Origin: Desulfocurvus sp.
Lineage (GTDB): Bacteria > Desulfobacterota > Desulfovibrionia > Desulfovibrionales > Desulfovibrionaceae
Length of the DNA stretch: 7,300 bases
Direction: 5' to 3'
Assembly: GCF_023230885.1 (NCBI RefSeq)
Contig: NZ_JALNWM010000180.1
Location: 1 to 7,300, forward strand
Below the pieces are notes generated by a model. It saw only the letters and a list, made by a program, of their open reading frames with translations, did no database searches and was not told the DNA's origin. The translations under genes were made by a program, and so were the position numbers. Shown here piece after piece: positions 1 through 6,140 of this stretch; position 1 is the first letter of the stretch; the number at the start of each line of letters is the position of its first letter.

Positions 1-848
1 GCCAGGGCGCAGGCCCGGGCCGTGCGCGCGGTCCATTGGGCCGCCAGGGCCCCGAGGGCGGCGGCCATCTCCCGGGCCGAGGCGAATCGCCGGGCCGGGT
101 CCGGCGCGCAGGCCCGGGCCAGGAAGGCGTCCCAATCCGCGTCCAGGTCGGGGTTGAGGGCCGAGGGCCGGGGCGCCCCGGGCAGGGGCAGCCGCCCCGT
201 GAGCAGGCGCGCCAGGGTCACGCCCACGGCGTAGAGGTCGCTGCGGGAATCGGCGGCCCGCGGGTCGGCCTCCTGCTCCGGCGCGGCGTAGAACGGCGAG
301 CCGACCTTCTCGGCCGGGTGCAGGGCCGTGCGCTCCCCGCGCAGGCGCGACAGCCCGAAGTCGATGAGCCGCACCCGGGGGCCGTCCAGCAGCAGGTTGA
401 AGGGCTTCACGTCGCGGTGGATCACGCCCGCGTAGTGCAGCCGGGCCAGGCCCTCCAGGGTCTGGAGGGCCACGTCGGCCGCGCGAGGCAGGGGCAGGGT
501 CCGCGTGGGGGCCTCGGCCCGGTAGGTCTCGCCGATGAGCCCGCCCAGGGAGGCGCAGCAGTGGTCCATGACGAAATAGGGCCGCTCGCGCCCGTGGCCG
601 TCCCGGGCGCGGCCCAGGTCCCAGACCGGGGCGATGTTGTCGTGGTGCAGGGAGGCCATGATCCGGGCCTCGGCCAGGAAACGCCGCTCCAGCTCCGCCT
701 CGCCGGCCACGGCGAGCAGCTCGTCCGCAGGCGCCAGGAGCTTCAGGGCCGCCACGCGGCCCAGGGCCAGGTGGCGCACCTTGTACACCGCGCCCATGCC
801 CCCGCGCCCCAGCAGCCCCAGGACCGCGTAGCCGCCGATGGTGCGCAC
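1..848 (-). CDS. Hanks-type serine/threonine protein kinase (3' end outside window)
   Basis: Transfers phosphate from ATP to Ser/Thr of proteins. My own translation of this frame is open from a GTG at 848 to the window edge (282 codons), so the C-terminus is missing. All core kinase motifs are present: glycine-rich loop GRGGMG (residues 14-19), ATP lysine K36, alpha-C glutamate E60, HHDNI (68-72), hinge PYFVMDHC (90-97), catalytic loop HRDVKPFN (144-151), DFG (163-165), GSPFYAAPEQ with APE 189-191, then DLYAVGVTLARLLTG and the final-helix motif PARRF. It should therefore be catalytically active. The GTG start was chosen because it places the glycine loop at the usual distance from the N-terminus and lies 7 nt after the phosphoesterase stop; no ATG fits and the Shine-Dalgarno is weak. 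No membrane segment appears in the visible part. Anything beyond the kinase domain (sensor, TM helix) would lie off the left edge. Substrate unknown. Confidence 0.93.
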   Translation of the reverse strand, partial: MRTIGGYAVLGLLGRGGMGAVYKVRHLALGRVAALKLLAPADELLAVAGEAELERRFLAEARIMASLHHDNIAPVWDLGRARDGHGRERPYFVMDHCCASLGGLIGETYRAEAPTRTLPLPRAADVALQTLEGLARLHYAGVIHRDVKPFNLLLDGPRVRLIDFGLSRLRGERTALHPAEKVGSPFYAAPEQEADPRAADSRSDLYAVGVTLARLLTGRLPLPGAPRPSALNPDLDADWDAFLARACAPDPARRFASAREMAAALGALAAQWTARTARACAL

Positions 849-855
849 CGCGGCC

Positions 856-1593
856 TCAGCGCCCCGAGCCCAGGCGGCGGATGAAGGTTTCCGGTACGCC
901 CTGGGCCAGCATCCGCGCGGCCACGGGCCGGGCGTCGTAGGCCACGCGGCGCACCTCGCAGCGGCGGGCGGCGGGGTCGTGGAGCACATACTTGGCCGTG
1001 GTGTCGAAATCGTCGCGCGGCTGGCCGACGCTGCCCACGTTGAGCAGATAGCGGCAGCCCGGATCCAGGGCCAGGACGCCGGGAGCCAGGGTGCCGCGCG
1101 TCAGGTGTCCGTTATCCCAGCGGATCCAGGCCAGATCGTGGGTGTGGCCAACGAAGCAGACCTCCTCGGCCATCTGGGCCAGGGTCTGCCCCAGGCGCTC
1201 GTCGGAGACCGCGTGCAGGTACAGGTGCAGGTTGTCCGGCGGATAGCCGTGCACAAAGCGCGCCCCGCCGCGCACCAGGGACGTGGGCAGGGTGCGCAGG
1301 GCCTCACGGGTGTCCGGACCGATGAGCGTCTCGGTGATCTCCACGGCCGCGCGCGACTGGGGGTTGAACCAGCGCTTGTGCGACTCGCGCAGCATGGCGT
1401 GCTCGTGGTTACCCATGACCGTGGGGATGCCCCGTTCGCGCAGCAGCGCCAGGCACGCCTCGGGGTCCGGGCCGTAGCCGATCACGTCGCCCAGGCTCAC
1501 GGCCCCGGCCACGCCCAGGGCGTCCATGTCGGCCAGCACCGCGCGCAGGGCGTCCAGGTTGCCGTGGATGTCGGAAAGTACGGCGATGCTCAT
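856..1593 (-). CDS. Calcineurin-like metallophosphoesterase
   Basis: A 245-aa two-metal phosphoesterase of the YfcE/MJ0936-like group (Metallophos_2 type). Metal and phosphate ligands are all visible: D-x-H with D8 and H10 followed by GN, GDVIGYGPDP with D36, GNHE with N62-H63, H115 in FVHGY, and GHTH with H150 and H152. Family members hydrolyse phosphodiesters or phosphomonoesters, and some act on phosphoproteins; the substrate cannot be read from sequence. The ATG overlaps the upstream dsrN stop as ATGA, and its GAGGAG Shine-Dalgarno lies inside the last dsrN codons, so translation is probably coupled. The kinase gene starts 7 nt after the stop. A protein phosphatase partner of that kinase is an attractive but unproven role. 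The reading frame extends far upstream (to 3114) but that extension overlaps dsrN and is not coding. Cytoplasmic: no signal peptide or TM helix seen. Confidence 0.9.
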   Translation of the reverse strand: MSIAVLSDIHGNLDALRAVLADMDALGVAGAVSLGDVIGYGPDPEACLALLRERGIPTVMGNHEHAMLRESHKRWFNPQSRAAVEITETLIGPDTREALRTLPTSLVRGGARFVHGYPPDNLHLYLHAVSDERLGQTLAQMAEEVCFVGHTHDLAWIRWDNGHLTRGTLAPGVLALDPGCRYLLNVGSVGQPRDDFDTTAKYVLHDPAARRCEVRRVAYDARPVAARMLAQGVPETFIRRLGSGR

Positions 1594-2996
1594 GCCTGCT
1601 CCTCTTGGGCCCGGGCGCGCCAGCCCTGCGCGGCGGCCACGAAGCGCGGGGCCCACCAGGGCGCGGCCAGGGCGTGGATGTGCGCGTATCCGGCGAACGT
1701 GTTGGCGCATACCAGCCCGTCGTGGCGGTCGTGCATGCCGTGGCCCCGGCGCATGGCCAGGGCGAAGTCCAGCCCCTCGGGCACGGGGGCCGCGCAGCGC
1801 GAATAGTGGAATTCGTGCCCGGGCAGCAGGGCGCCCAGGGGATGGAAAGGGTTCTCGCGCACCACCTCGGCCCGGACATAGCCCAGCCCGCTGGGCCGGG
1901 AGCAGACCTCGGTGTCCACCTCGAAGACCCCGGCCATGGGCCAGGTGCGGCCCTGCCAGCGCAGGCTGCGGGCCAGGTACATGAAGCCCCCGCATTCGGC
2001 GTAGACCGGCAGCCCGGCCAGGGCCAGGGCGCGCACGCGCTCGCGGGCGGCCATGTTGGCCGCCAGGGGCTCGGCCAGGGTCTCGGGAAAGCCGCCCCCC
2101 AGGTACAGGCCGTGGATTTCCGGCCAGGAGGCCGCGTCCAGCAGGGACAGCTCCACAAGCCGCGCGCCGGCGCGGCGCAGGGCTTCGAGATTCTCCTCGT
2201 AGTAGAACCACAGGGCCGCGTCGCGCACATAGCCGATGGTCACCCCGGCGTCGGGGGCGGGCGCGGGCCACAGGGGCGCCTGGGGCGCGGGCAGGGCCGG
2301 GGCCGAGCGCGCCAGGGCCAGGATGCGCTCCAGGTCCACGTTGTCGGCCAAAACCCGCGCCAGCCCGTCCAGGATGGCCTCCTGCCCGCCGTGCTCGCGG
2401 TTGGAGACAAGCCCCATATGCCGCTCGGGGATGGGGTCGGGGTCCAACTTGGGCAGGGCGCCCAGCACGGGGATCCCCGTGTGGTGCTCGATGCTCTCGC
2501 GCAGGATTTCGCGGTGGCGGTGGCCCGCCGTGCGGTTGAGGATCACCCCGGCCAGGCGCAGCCCGGCCTCGAACCCGGCCACCCCCTGGAGCACGGCGGC
2601 GGCGGTACGCGTCATCTTGGTGCAGTCCAGGGCCAGGACCACCGGCGCCTCCAGGTTCCTCGCCAGGGCGGCGGTGGAACAGGAGCCCTCGCGGTCCAGC
2701 CCGTCGAACAGGCCGCGGTTGCCCTCGATCACGGCGATATCCAGCCCCCGGGTCCGCTCCAGGAACAGGGCGCGCAGGGTGGCGGCGTCGAAGAAGAATG
2801 GGTCGAGGTTCGTGGCCGGGCGCCCGGCGGCCAGCCCGAGCCAGACGGCGTCGATATAGTCCGGGCCCTTCTTGAAGGGGGCCACCCCGTGGCCCGCCCG
2901 GGCCAGGGCCCGGCACAGGCCCAGGGTGCAGATGGTCTTCCCCGCGCCGCCGGACAATCCGGCCAGAACGATACGGGGGGGGCTCAGACAATCCAT
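1590..2996 (-). CDS. dsrN: DsrN: CbiA/CobB-family a,c-diamide synthase, probable siroheme amidase
   Basis: A 468-aa ATP- and glutamine-dependent amidotransferase homologous to cobyrinic acid a,c-diamide synthase. The N-terminal dethiobiotin-synthetase-like domain has the P-loop GLSGGAGKT (13-21), KKGPDYID (42-49) and EGNRGLFDG (91-99). The C-terminal class I glutaminase domain has GGGFPE (300-305), nucleophile C335 in AECGG, GHEFHYS (393-399) and a YAHIH motif (437-441) carrying the expected catalytic histidine. Length is normal. The same gene follows dsrD in Desulfovibrio, where it is usually annotated cobB/cbiA; in Allochromatium vinosum DsrN is linked to siro(heme)amide formation, and D. 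vulgaris sulfite reductase contains amidated siroheme. With no other cobalamin gene in view, siroheme amidation is the favoured role, though a part in B12 synthesis cannot be excluded. The ATG has a GGAG ribosome-binding site at 3004-3007, right after a terminator U-tract, so expression probably depends on readthrough from dsrABD. Confidence 0.88.
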   Translation of the reverse strand: MDCLSPPRIVLAGLSGGAGKTICTLGLCRALARAGHGVAPFKKGPDYIDAVWLGLAAGRPATNLDPFFFDAATLRALFLERTRGLDIAVIEGNRGLFDGLDREGSCSTAALARNLEAPVVLALDCTKMTRTAAAVLQGVAGFEAGLRLAGVILNRTAGHRHREILRESIEHHTGIPVLGALPKLDPDPIPERHMGLVSNREHGGQEAILDGLARVLADNVDLERILALARSAPALPAPQAPLWPAPAPDAGVTIGYVRDAALWFYYEENLEALRRAGARLVELSLLDAASWPEIHGLYLGGGFPETLAEPLAANMAARERVRALALAGLPVYAECGGFMYLARSLRWQGRTWPMAGVFEVDTEVCSRPSGLGYVRAEVVRENPFHPLGALLPGHEFHYSRCAAPVPEGLDFALAMRRGHGMHDRHDGLVCANTFAGYAHIHALAAPWWAPRFVAAAQGWRARAQEEQA

Positions 2997-3007
2997 GCGC
3001 GTGCTCC

Positions 3008-3056
3008 AAAAAAAACCGATTCCTCGGGCCAGTTCGTGGCTGCCCGTCGGAATCGG
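3008..3056 (-). terminator. Intrinsic terminator/attenuator between dsrD and dsrN
   Basis: On the minus strand an 8-bp outer stem (CCGATTCC, 3049-3056, pairing with GGAATCGG, 3016-3023) encloses a second stem (CGGGC, 3042-3046, with GCCCG, 3025-3029) and is followed at once by eight T residues (3008-3015). This is the layout of a rho-independent terminator. It ends one base before the GGAG ribosome-binding site of dsrN, and I see no promoter between it and dsrD. It probably ends most dsrABD transcripts and lets a fraction read through into dsrN and the two genes after it. Folding is by eye. Confidence 0.75.
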
Positions 3057-3083
3057 CCTTTCGTCGGTCCGTTGAAATCCTTG

Positions 3084-3115
3084 CGCTCCGCCGGGCGGAG
3101 CGTGCGGCCCGCACG
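3084..3115 (-). repeat. Two adjacent GC-rich hairpins after dsrD
   Basis: Two short perfect inverted repeats lie side by side: an 8-bp stem with arms 3084-3091 and 3095-3102 around a 3-nt loop, and a 6-bp stem with arms 3101-3106 and 3110-3115 (sharing two bases with the first). No T-run follows on either strand, so they are not classical terminators. They lie between the dsrD stop and the terminator at 3008-3056 and could protect the 3' end of the dsrABD mRNA. Confidence 0.4.
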
Positions 3116-3153
3116 CGGCCAGCGCCGACGAGCGCGGCCGGTGCGGCAGGGCC

Positions 3154-3396
3154 CTAGTCCTCGCCCTCGGAGTGCGCCTGCTTGCCAGCGCCCTTGAGGC
3201 CGTACATGGTGGTGCTGCCCGAGGACCAGAACTCCAGAACCTCTTCCTGCACCAGCGCGGTCAGGACCTTCTTCACGTCGCGGGCCTTCTCGTCGGGGAA
3301 GACCTTGAGGAAGTCGTTGAAATAGAACTTGGTCTTGCTCTTGGAATTGCAGAAGTCGACGACCTGCTGTTTCGCGGTCGACATGTCGATAGCCAT
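3154..3396 (-). CDS. dsrD: DsrD, winged-helix activator of dissimilatory sulfite reductase
   Basis: An 80-aa protein, close to the 78 aa of D. vulgaris DsrD, and immediately downstream of dsrB as in other sulfate reducers. The sequence is typical: a helical N-terminal half ending in KFYFNDFLKVFPDEKARDV (about residues 23-41), then VKKVLTALVQEEVLEFW and the beta-wing SSGSTTMYGLKG, and a charged tail. The fold is a winged helix resembling DNA-binding proteins, but more recent work on purified proteins describes DsrD as an allosteric activator that raises DsrAB sulfite-reducing activity; it binds no cofactor. The single Cys at residue 16 is not a known ligand. The ATG at 3396 is supported by AAGGGG (3403-3408) six bases upstream. 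The spacer from dsrB is 62 bp and contains a stable hairpin. Cytoplasmic. Confidence 0.96.
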   Translation of the reverse strand: MAIDMSTAKQQVVDFCNSKSKTKFYFNDFLKVFPDEKARDVKKVLTALVQEEVLEFWSSGSTTMYGLKGAGKQAHSEGED

Positions 3397-3416
3397 GATC
3401 CACCCCTTGAGTGATT

Positions 3417-3442
3417 CGGGGCGCGGGTTTCCCCGCGCCCCG
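3417..3442 (-). other. Intercistronic hairpin between dsrB and dsrD with GNRA tetraloop
   Basis: Perfect 11-bp stem: CGGGGCGCGGG (3432-3442) pairs with CCCGCGCCCCG (3417-3427) on the minus-strand transcript, closed by the loop GAAA (3428-3431). The stem is followed by AATCACTC rather than a U-run, and the dsrD ribosome-binding site begins eight bases later, so it is not a standard terminator. Likely roles are stabilising the 3' end of a processed dsrAB mRNA or adjusting dsrD relative to dsrAB. Confidence 0.7.
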
Positions 3443-3458
3443 GTTTAATGGACTCGTT

Positions 3459-4604
3459 CTACCACTTGAAGTTCGTGGTCTGGCGCCAGGTGTAGTACGC
3501 CGGATCACGGAAGTCGTCGATCAGATGCTCGGTGAACTCCAGGTCGCACTTCTCGAAGAAGCGCTCCCAGCCGATGCGCTCGGCCCAGTCGCCCAGACGC
3601 TCGTACTTGCGGGCATCCTTGGCGTAGGCGTCCACGATCTGACGGACGACCTTGGCCAGGGTGGGCCAACGGGGCGGCTCGTTGGGGATGAAGGCCACAA
3701 CGACCTTGGAGAACTTCGGGTTGCTGATGCGGTTGGAGATCTTGCCACCGGCCATGATGACCAGGCCGTCGCCTTCCTTGTCGGACAGCGGCAGCGAGGG
3801 GCACATGGTGTAGCAGTTGCCGCAGAACATGCAGCGCTCGTTCTTGATGGCAACGGAGTTCACGGTCTTGCCGTTGATCTCGGTCTTGGACGGACGGATG
3901 GCGCCGGTGGGACAGGCGGCCACGGCGAGCGGAATCTCGCACAGGTTGTCCAGGTACTCGTGGTCGATCAGCGGGGGCTTGCGGTGGTAGCCCAGGATGG
4001 CGATGTCCGAGCAGTGCACGGCGCCGCACATGTTCAGGCAGCAAGCCATGGAGATGCGCAGCGGGGCGGGCATGTTGTGAGCGCCGAACTCCGCGAAGAC
4101 CTCGTCCATGACGACCTTGACGGTGCCGGACGCGTCGGTGGCGGGGGTGTGGCAGTGGACCCAGCCCTGGGTGTGCACGATGTTGGTGATGCCGGCGCCG
4201 GTGCCGCCGACCGGGAACTTGTGGGACCCGGCGGCGAACTTGCGGGAGTTCAGCTCGGCCTTGAGCTTCAGGGCCTCGTCCTTGGACTCGACCATGAACT
4301 CGATGTTGTTACGGGTGGTGAAGCGCACGAAGCCGCCCGAGAACTTGTCGGCGATGTCGCAGATCTCGCGGACGTGGGTGACGGACACCAGGCGGGCGCC
4401 GCCGCAACGCACGGTGTACACTTCCTCGCCGCTCTCGGCCTTGTGCATGAGGATGCCGGGCTCGACGATCTCATGGTACAGCCATTTGCCCTTGTTGCGG
4501 GCGATGACCGGCGGGTAGAATTCGTCGAACTTGCGCGGGCCGATATCGGAGATACGGCCTTCCATGGGTTTGTCAGGATTGTATCCAGCGGAAATGAATG
4601 CCAT
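3459..4604 (-). CDS. dsrB: Dissimilatory (bi)sulfite reductase beta subunit DsrB
   Basis: With DsrA it forms the alpha2beta2 siroheme enzyme that reduces sulfite in the last step of sulfate respiration in the cytoplasm, with DsrC as sulfur acceptor. The 381-aa product starts MAFISAGYNP and ends YYTWRQTTNFKW, as in Desulfovibrio. Ligands for the siroheme-coupled [4Fe-4S] cluster are C151, C188, C189 and C193 (ACCLNMC); the inserted ferredoxin domain carries C231 (ACPTGA) and C258-x2-C261-x2-C264, and all sit at the positions I recall for D. vulgaris DsrB. The sulfite reductase half-domains are intact, so this is the active, catalytic type of subunit. An in-frame ATG at 4676 would add 24 residues that overlap dsrA out of frame; 4604 is correct because AGGGGG (4614-4619) lies nine bases upstream. 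Codons are strongly C-ending, in keeping with high expression. Confidence 0.99.
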   Translation of the reverse strand: MAFISAGYNPDKPMEGRISDIGPRKFDEFYPPVIARNKGKWLYHEIVEPGILMHKAESGEEVYTVRCGGARLVSVTHVREICDIADKFSGGFVRFTTRNNIEFMVESKDEALKLKAELNSRKFAAGSHKFPVGGTGAGITNIVHTQGWVHCHTPATDASGTVKVVMDEVFAEFGAHNMPAPLRISMACCLNMCGAVHCSDIAILGYHRKPPLIDHEYLDNLCEIPLAVAACPTGAIRPSKTEINGKTVNSVAIKNERCMFCGNCYTMCPSLPLSDKEGDGLVIMAGGKISNRISNPKFSKVVVAFIPNEPPRWPTLAKVVRQIVDAYAKDARKYERLGDWAERIGWERFFEKCDLEFTEHLIDDFRDPAYYTWRQTTNFKW

Positions 4605-4613
4605 TGTATTCGA

Positions 4614-4619
4614 CCCCCT
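4614..4619 (-). promoter_or_regulatory. dsrB ribosome-binding site overlapping the dsrA stop codon
   Basis: AGGGGG on the minus strand shares its first two bases with the dsrA stop TAG (4618-4620) and lies nine bases before the dsrB ATG. Ribosomes terminating on dsrA would stand on this site, which should couple the two translations and help give equal DsrA and DsrB for the alpha2beta2 complex. Confidence 0.7.
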
Positions 4620-5931
4620 ATCTCTGGTGTCTCTTGCGGAACTCGTTGATGTCGCGCTCCCAACCACCGGTGACATCCTCTTCCTTCCAGAAGATGTAGG
4701 GGTTGGTACGAGGCTCCTGGACGTGGCGCGGGTCGGCCTTGATGCCGGTCACTTCCAGCATCTTCTGGAAGCTCATGCGGCGAATGGTCTCGCCGATGCG
4801 CTCGCGGTTCTTGCCTTCCTCCATCCACCAATCCCACAGGTTCTCGACCACTTCCTTGACCTCGTCGTAGGGATCCTCGACGGGGACGAAGGGCACCAGC
4901 AGGGAGCCCATCTGGGCGCCATCCAGGATCGGGGCCTTGGCGCCGACGAAGATGGACGCGCCGCGCTCGTCACCGATGTGCAGGGCGCGGGGCATGGTGT
5001 TGATGCAGTGCATGCAGCGGTAGCATTCCTTGTTGTCGATCGAGAGCTTGGAGCCGTCCCAGCTCATGCACCCGGTGGGGCACAGGGCCACGACTTCCTT
5101 CTCGATGTCGAACTTGCCCCAGTCGCGGCCGGAGTGGGCGCCGGCGTTGGGGGCGAACTCGCCCTTGACGTAACCCATCACGGCGTCATGGTCGATCTTG
5201 ATGTCGTCCTTCCAGGTGCCGATGACGGAGAAGTCGGAACGGGCGATGGAGGCCACGCAGCCGTTGGGGCAGCCGTCGAACTTGAACTTGAACTTGTAGG
5301 GGAACGCCGGACGGTGCAGTTCGTCCTGGTATTCCAGGGTCATGGCGTAGTTCAGGGACTGGGTGTCGTAGCAGGCGTACTCGCAGCGCGACTGGCCCAG
5401 GCAGGAGGCCGGGGTGCGCAGGTTGGAGCCCGAGCCGCCCAGGTCGGTGTTCAGGTCGTGGGTCAGGGTCCAGAAGATCTCCTCCAGCTGAGGAGTGGTG
5501 GTGCCCAGCCACACGAGGTCGCCGGTGGCGCCGTGCATGTTGGTCAGGCCGGAACCGCGGAAGTCCCACAGGTCCATCAGCTTGCGCAGGTACTCGGTGG
5601 AGTAGTACTTGCCGGCGGGCTGGGCCACGCGCACGGTGTGGAAGTGGGCCACGCCGGGGAACTTCTGGGGCTGGTCGCAGTAGCGGCCGATGACGCCGCC
5701 GCCGTAACCGAACACGCCGACGATGCCGCCGTGCTTCCAGTGGGTCTCGCCATCCTCGTAGGACATCTCCAGAAGGCCCAGAAGGTCGTCGCAGACGTCA
5801 ACGGGGATCTGGTACTCGATGCCATCCGGATTGGCGTGCCTGTGTTCGGCCTCCTGTTTGATGTCGGACACGAAGCTAGGCCAAGGCCCAGACTCTAATT
5901 GGTCCAACAACGGAGTCTTGTGTTTTGCCAT
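4618..5931 (-). CDS. dsrA: Dissimilatory (bi)sulfite reductase alpha subunit DsrA
   Basis: A 437-aa subunit of reverse-free, sulfite-reducing DsrAB: the protein resembles the Desulfovibrio enzyme rather than the sulfur-oxidiser type. It starts MAKHKTPLLDQL and has the siroheme-side cysteines C177-x5-C183 (SCLGQSRC) and C221-x3-C225 (CPNGC), and a ferredoxin domain with C284 (ALCPTGC) and C303-x2-C306-x2-C309 (ECYRCMHC). These positions coincide with those I recall for D. vulgaris DsrA, whose length is also 437. Other characteristic stretches are GVFGYGGGVIGRY (72-84) and HFHTVRVAQPAGKYYSTEYLRKL. The ATG at 5931 is preceded by a perfect GGAGG seven bases upstream (5939-5943). A longer in-frame start at 6093 adds 54 basic residues with no family match and would begin downstream of the operator. 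It is the first gene of the operon, 13 bp ahead of dsrB, under the promoter and Rex-type site upstream. Confidence 0.99.
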   Translation of the reverse strand: MAKHKTPLLDQLESGPWPSFVSDIKQEAEHRHANPDGIEYQIPVDVCDDLLGLLEMSYEDGETHWKHGGIVGVFGYGGGVIGRYCDQPQKFPGVAHFHTVRVAQPAGKYYSTEYLRKLMDLWDFRGSGLTNMHGATGDLVWLGTTTPQLEEIFWTLTHDLNTDLGGSGSNLRTPASCLGQSRCEYACYDTQSLNYAMTLEYQDELHRPAFPYKFKFKFDGCPNGCVASIARSDFSVIGTWKDDIKIDHDAVMGYVKGEFAPNAGAHSGRDWGKFDIEKEVVALCPTGCMSWDGSKLSIDNKECYRCMHCINTMPRALHIGDERGASIFVGAKAPILDGAQMGSLLVPFVPVEDPYDEVKEVVENLWDWWMEEGKNRERIGETIRRMSFQKMLEVTGIKADPRHVQEPRTNPYIFWKEEDVTGGWERDINEFRKRHQR

Positions 5932-5938
5932 TCTCTTA

Positions 5939-5943
5939 CCTCC
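5939..5943 (-). promoter_or_regulatory. dsrA ribosome-binding site
   Basis: GGAGG on the minus strand, seven bases before the ATG at 5931. This strong Shine-Dalgarno decides the dsrA start against the longer open frame that begins at 6093. Confidence 0.85.
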
Positions 5944-6077
5944 ATTGTTCTTGAATGATGTTTCTGCCTCATGAAAAACGCGGCGCCTCGCGGTCCTTTG
6001 CGGCCCCGTTTGGCGACGGATTGCCCCACGATCGCTCTTGGTCCTCTGCCCGGCGCCCCCCTGCGCCCAGGCACCCG

Positions 6078-6095
6078 TCGTGAACAAATTCACAA
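6078..6095. promoter_or_regulatory. Rex-type operator upstream of dsrA
   Basis: On the minus strand the site reads TTGTGAATTTGTTCACGA. It matches the Rex consensus TTGTGAA-N4-TTCACAA at 13 of 14 defined positions (one G for A in the right arm). The dyad widens to 22 bp (6076-6097) with 8 of 11 pairs matched. Rex is an NAD(H)-sensing repressor, and in D. vulgaris it is known to control sulfate-reduction genes such as sat. The site lies just downstream of the start inferred for the dsr promoter, a position suited to repression relieved at high NADH/NAD+. CRP/FNR-family proteins bind a similar TGTGA-N6-TCACA motif, so that is the main alternative. Confidence 0.65.
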
Positions 6096-6110
6096 CGGAT
6101 AAACTACTGA

Positions 6111-6140
6111 ACGCTAGGCCGGAACCCCGGTTTTTGTCAA
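6111..6140 (-). promoter_or_regulatory. Candidate dsrABD promoter
   Basis: A perfect -35 TTGACA (6135-6140, minus strand) is followed 18 bases later by a weak -10 TAGCGT (6111-6116). Transcription would start near 6104 and give a leader of about 170 nt before dsrA. No better sigma70 pair was found between here and the dsrA ATG. The -35 is flanked by a small dyad, TTTTG-N6-CAAAA (6132-6147). Confidence 0.4.

Noticed and set aside
1594..3114. N-terminal extension of the phosphoesterase frame to 3114
   Set aside because: It would overlap all of dsrN; the calcineurin-like domain begins exactly at the ATG at 1593, which has its own ribosome-binding site.
36..3197. Several plus-strand open frames (36-884, 838-1806, 1605-3197) opposite the kinase, phosphoesterase and dsrN
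   Set aside because: Low-complexity Gly/Gln/Arg/Ala products complementary to three well-supported genes.
3411..4649. Long plus-strand open frame of 412 codons opposite dsrB
   Set aside because: It is the mirror of strongly periodic, C-ending dsrB codons; its product is Val/Gly/His/Ala-rich with no domain, and dsrB is certain.
4531..5898. Long plus-strand open frame of 455 codons opposite dsrA
   Set aside because: Same mirror effect of GC-rich codon bias in dsrA; no family resemblance or ribosome-binding site.
5974..5992. Small hairpin with following T5 in the dsrA leader, resembling an attenuator
   Set aside because: Only a 4-bp stem (CGCG/CGCG) around a 6-nt loop; too weak to call a terminator in such GC-rich DNA.
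5932..6093. Longer DsrA start at 6093
   Set aside because: Adds 54 basic residues unlike any DsrA; GGAGG before 5931 and the family length of 437 fix the shorter start.
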